From Saprospiraceae bacterium (GTDB taxonomy: Bacteria; Bacteroidota; Bacteroidia; Chitinophagales; Saprospiraceae), in contig JAEUUP010000162.1 in NCBI GenBank assembly GCA_016787525.1, positions 1 through 54,564 on the forward strand: DNA of 54,564 nucleotides. The letters run 5' to 3'. This document shows, piece after piece, positions 52,360 through 54,564 of the stretch (position 1 is the stretch's first letter; each line of letters begins with the position of its first letter). The translations under genes and the position numbers were made by a program. The notes below the pieces were generated by a model, which had not been told where the DNA came from, did no database searches, and saw only the letters and a program-made list of their open reading frames with translations.

Positions 52360-53943
52360 CTACTGCGTTTTTACGAATTGCTGCACACCATACGTCTTCT
52401 CTGAACTCATTTTCACAAAATAGACACCGTTGGGTAAGTCTTGAGTCGGAACGAGCCATTGGTTCTCCCCTTTTGCGAAGCGTTGTTGCGTCACCACATT
52501 TTTGAGCATCACGCCTTTATAGTCGAATAGCTGAATGGTCAAAGCGTCGTCATTGTCTAAGTTGAAACGCAGTGTCACATCCGTAGCCGTCGGATTCGGG
52601 AACACAGAAAGGGTCGTTTTACTGAGGGGGAGGTCTTCGACATCCGTTGTAGGTGTTTCGAGAACCAAATTCTCATCGCCCGCTTGGTATGCCAAGAACG
52701 AGAAGTATATCAACATCATCTCATCCGTTGTGGCTTCGCCTAATGTCACCACTTTGGGTGGGTTGTTGGGGTTGTTGACATTGTTGATGGTGTTGTCGTA
52801 AGTGGCTTCGCATTGCAAACGGCTCAGTCGAGGCAGTTTTATCGCCTTTTTGAACAGATAAGAACCCTGCCAATGGAAGTCCCAGTTGTCAATTTTTATC
52901 AATTTGATGGTGTCGCCAGTCGGTGGATTCGCCCACGACTTGATATTTTTACCCAACAAGTGCATGTGCGGGGCCACGCTGATGACGGTGGCATCCAACA
53001 AGTTATTGGTATAAGACGCATAAAACGTCTTGACGGTGTTGGCAGGAATCACCAAAGGGCCGTTGGTCAAGCTGGTCGAGTGGTTGAGTATCGGTTGGAT
53101 ATAGACCTCGCGCAACGGTGCCGTGGTGGTGCGCAAACGCAACATCGTGGAGTCCGTTTTGCCTGCCGAACTCGGTGCATAGTGAATCTGAATAATGATA
53201 TTGGCATTGGCTTTCAAGCGAACACCCATGCCCACAGGATAAATCTGAGGTTGCGAACCCGGTACCCAAGCCCCAATCAACGTTGCCGAGCTACTGCCCA
53301 CGCCGCCAAAGCTGGTGTACCCTGGCTCAGGGTCAGCCGCATCGAGGTCGAAACACTTGTTCGACTGGTCAGCAAATATCAAGATGTGGTGAACAATCGT
53401 CCCGTTCCCTGGCAAACATTCCAAACCTGTAATGAAGTTATCCACGGAGACATTGGAGCGCAAAGGAAAACACCGATAGACATCAGAATTGCTCGAAACC
53501 GTGTATTTCGGAATACGCTGCGTCCATGTCGGGTTTGAGATAGCAGGGCCATCCGTATAAACAGGTGGCGTAGGTGCTGTGGCGAGGTTGCCAGAAGGTG
53601 CATCGGCATTCGCCCAGTCAATCAGGGCCTTTTTATCTGCGGCAGACAAGGCACGCGCGTACGCCAATTCGCTGTATTTGGGGTCAGGTGGCCAAGGTGG
53701 CATGTGACCCGATTGGACAGCATTGCGAATGGAAGTCTTGACATTAGCGGCTTGGTTGTATGTCATCAGTGAAAAAGGCGCAACGCCCCCTGTGTGGTGG
53801 CAGTTCGTACAGCTTTTATACATGATGGCAGCCACATTCGCTGACCATGTGGGCGGCGTTTGTGCTTGACTCACGCTGCTGTTCAATAATAAGAATATAC
53901 TGAGGGGTATCAAAAGTGTCTTAAATGTGAATGGCATTGTCAT
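52360..53943 (-). CDS. Secreted c-type cytochrome / DBH-like copper monooxygenase-type protein with T9SS sorting domain
   Basis: 527 residues. Signal peptide about 1-27. A heme c motif C45-x-x-C48-H49 lies in YKSCTNCHHTGG with a later Met candidate in GHMPPWPP. The central part has histidine motifs of the copper type II ascorbate-dependent monooxygenase family: GTIVHHILIF, IIIQIHYAPS and ISVAPHMHLLGK. The C-terminal about 85 residues (LSVFPNPTATDVTLRFNL ... NGVYFVKMSSEKTYGVQQFVKTQ) are a T9SS type A domain. It should be exported. Electron delivery from the heme to the copper site is plausible but inferred. Motif copies lie in the signal peptide and near the sorting-domain start. Confidence 0.88.
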   Translation of the reverse strand: MTMPFTFKTLLIPLSIFLLLNSSVSQAQTPPTWSANVAAIMYKSCTNCHHTGGVAPFSLMTYNQAANVKTSIRNAVQSGHMPPWPPDPKYSELAYARALSAADKKALIDWANADAPSGNLATAPTPPVYTDGPAISNPTWTQRIPKYTVSSNSDVYRCFPLRSNVSVDNFITGLECLPGNGTIVHHILIFADQSNKCFDLDAADPEPGYTSFGGVGSSSATLIGAWVPGSQPQIYPVGMGVRLKANANIIIQIHYAPSSAGKTDSTMLRLRTTTAPLREVYIQPILNHSTSLTNGPLVIPANTVKTFYASYTNNLLDATVISVAPHMHLLGKNIKSWANPPTGDTIKLIKIDNWDFHWQGSYLFKKAIKLPRLSRLQCEATYDNTINNVNNPNNPPKVVTLGEATTDEMMLIYFSFLAYQAGDENLVLETPTTDVEDLPLSKTTLSVFPNPTATDVTLRFNLDNDDALTIQLFDYKGVMLKNVVTQQRFAKGENQWLVPTQDLPNGVYFVKMSSEKTYGVQQFVKTQ

Positions 53944-54331
53944 TTTTCACCCTATTTTTTTGTTTAAAAAAATCGGTCAGCTGCGGAACTGACCGAAAAG
54001 CATCGTAAATATACTCTACGATGACAACAAACGTGAAGATTTTTCAACCAATGGTTATTTTTTTAGCATAAGAAGTCGCTGTTTAGACCCCTCAGTATAG
54101 GAATGGTTTAATCGGCAGGTAAAAAGTTGGAAAAGTATTTTGAAGAATCATACCCCCGTTAAGCACTTAGATACTTCTACTGTAAACAGATGGACTCAGT
54201 AAAAACACCGAATCGTACTATTCTATGGATGTCTGACCCACAGAATAGCACCACTCAAGCTTTCACGAGATTGCCTCACTCTTATATCTCAGAACTGAAT
54301 CTATACTGAGGGGGTACGATTTCTAAAAAAC
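53944..54331. other. Intergenic region with two motif copies
   Basis: About 390 bp without a credible gene. It contains a short stem TCGGTCAG/CTGACCGA (53973-53996), motif copies in opposite orientation at 54088 and 54304, and then the promoter of the next gene. No other structure was recognised. Confidence 0.5.
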
Positions 54332-54362
54332 TTTGATTTCCAAATAAGAATCCTTATTTTTG
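54332..54362 (+). promoter_or_regulatory. Bacteroidota promoter of the second Rpn-family gene
   Basis: TTTG (54332-54335), 19 bp, TATTTTTG (54355-54362): a perfect consensus. The motif copy at 54304-54313 lies 18 bp upstream of the -33 box. Confidence 0.85.
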
Positions 54363-54401
54363 CAAAGACAAACACTCCTATTCAACCATACGACTGAGAA
54401 A

Positions 54402-54564
54402 ATGGCTAAGAAACAAACAAAATCCAAGTTGCCCAAAAAGGAGGGCAACCCTTTTGACAAGATATTTAAAGAGATTTTTGAGAAAGTATTTCGCTCATTG
54501 GTAGAAGAACGTTTGGGCATCAAAATCGTGAAAGCCACGCCTTTGAAAGAAAAAATGCAAACAA
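54402..54564 (+). CDS. Start of an Rpn/PD-(D/E)XK transposase-nuclease family gene (cut by window edge)
   Basis: 54 codons visible: MAKKQTKSKLPKKEGNPFDK followed by IFKEIFEKVFRSLVEERLG. The segment NPFDKIFKEIFEKVF resembles the H/NDxxFKxxF start of the Rpn (recombination-promoting nuclease / putative transposase) family. The first six codons, the leader and the promoter are closely similar to those of the truncated gene at 44557-45063. The catalytic part lies beyond the right edge. Confidence 0.6.
   Translation, partial: MAKKQTKSKLPKKEGNPFDKIFKEIFEKVFRSLVEERLGIKIVKATPLKEKMQT

Noticed and set aside
52813-53538. 241-codon reading frame opposite the cytochrome/copper protein
   Set aside because: Arg/Gln/His-rich shadow of a clearly coding gene.

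Overview
The window comes from a member of the phylum Bacteroidota (Bacteroidetes). The evidence is a SprB-repeat adhesin, an OmpA-like protein and a PorP/SprF protein in one cluster, type IX secretion (T9SS) C-terminal sorting domains, several TTG/TTTG-N17-20-TAnnTTTG promoters, A-rich leaders and moderately AT-rich DNA. I cannot name a genus.

Layout. 1-5.7 kb (minus strand): sterol-desaturase-family protein (cut by the left edge), UPF0173 hydrolase, glycosyltransferase, DgkA coupled to an endo/exonuclease-phosphatase family protein, and a lamin-tail-domain protein. 5.9-11.2 kb: asd, a tRNA-Ser/tRNA-Pro operon, a MarR regulator and a large glycine-rich PKD/T9SS protein. 11.4-17.6 kb: an IS200-like transposase with Phe at the expected catalytic Tyr, an NlpC/P60 lipoprotein, prfB with an intact programmed +1 frameshift, an M48 protease, a Uma2-family protein and der. 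17.7-19.8 kb: an operon of three lipoproteins (SCO1, MORN/YwqK, YHYH), perhaps copper-related. 20.3-27.8 kb: hpf, a probable outer-membrane protein, a prohibitin-like lipoprotein, lysA, a helical-repeat protein and a serine hydrolase. 28-36.6 kb: the SprB-like/OmpA/PorP-SprF surface cluster. 37-41 kb: a C39-peptidase ABC exporter and its HlyD adaptor. 41-45 kb: SCP2, a lysophospholipase-like hydrolase, an orphan GH2-type sugar-binding domain, a 21-bp tandem repeat and a gutted Rpn-family gene. 45-49.6 kb: ornithine aminotransferase and arginase (arginine to glutamate semialdehyde), with an aminotransferase V and a GNAT gene between them. 49.7-54.5 kb: an unknown helical protein, a 43-bp tandem repeat, a PcfJ-domain protein, a cytochrome/DBH-like T9SS protein and the start of a second Rpn-family gene.

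The most striking signal is not a gene. The non-palindromic 10-mer TACTGAGGGG (reverse complement CCCCTCAGTA) occurs 55 times by my hand count, about once per kilobase; about 0.1 copy is expected by chance. It lies in both orientations (27 and 28), in coding and non-coding DNA, and in all five sense reading frames that avoid a stop. One further copy supplies a stop codon. It is spaced more evenly than random, and once it forms an inverted pair that makes a transcription terminator. This combination resembles the DNA uptake sequences of Neisseria and Pasteurellaceae, or HIP1 of cyanobacteria. I know of no described element of this sequence in Bacteroidota. Two further structures deserve attention: long near-perfect hairpins that share GGAGCGAG ends (14.67 and 27.83 kb), and a 43-bp tandem repeat whose hairpin stem appears to co-vary (50.4 kb).
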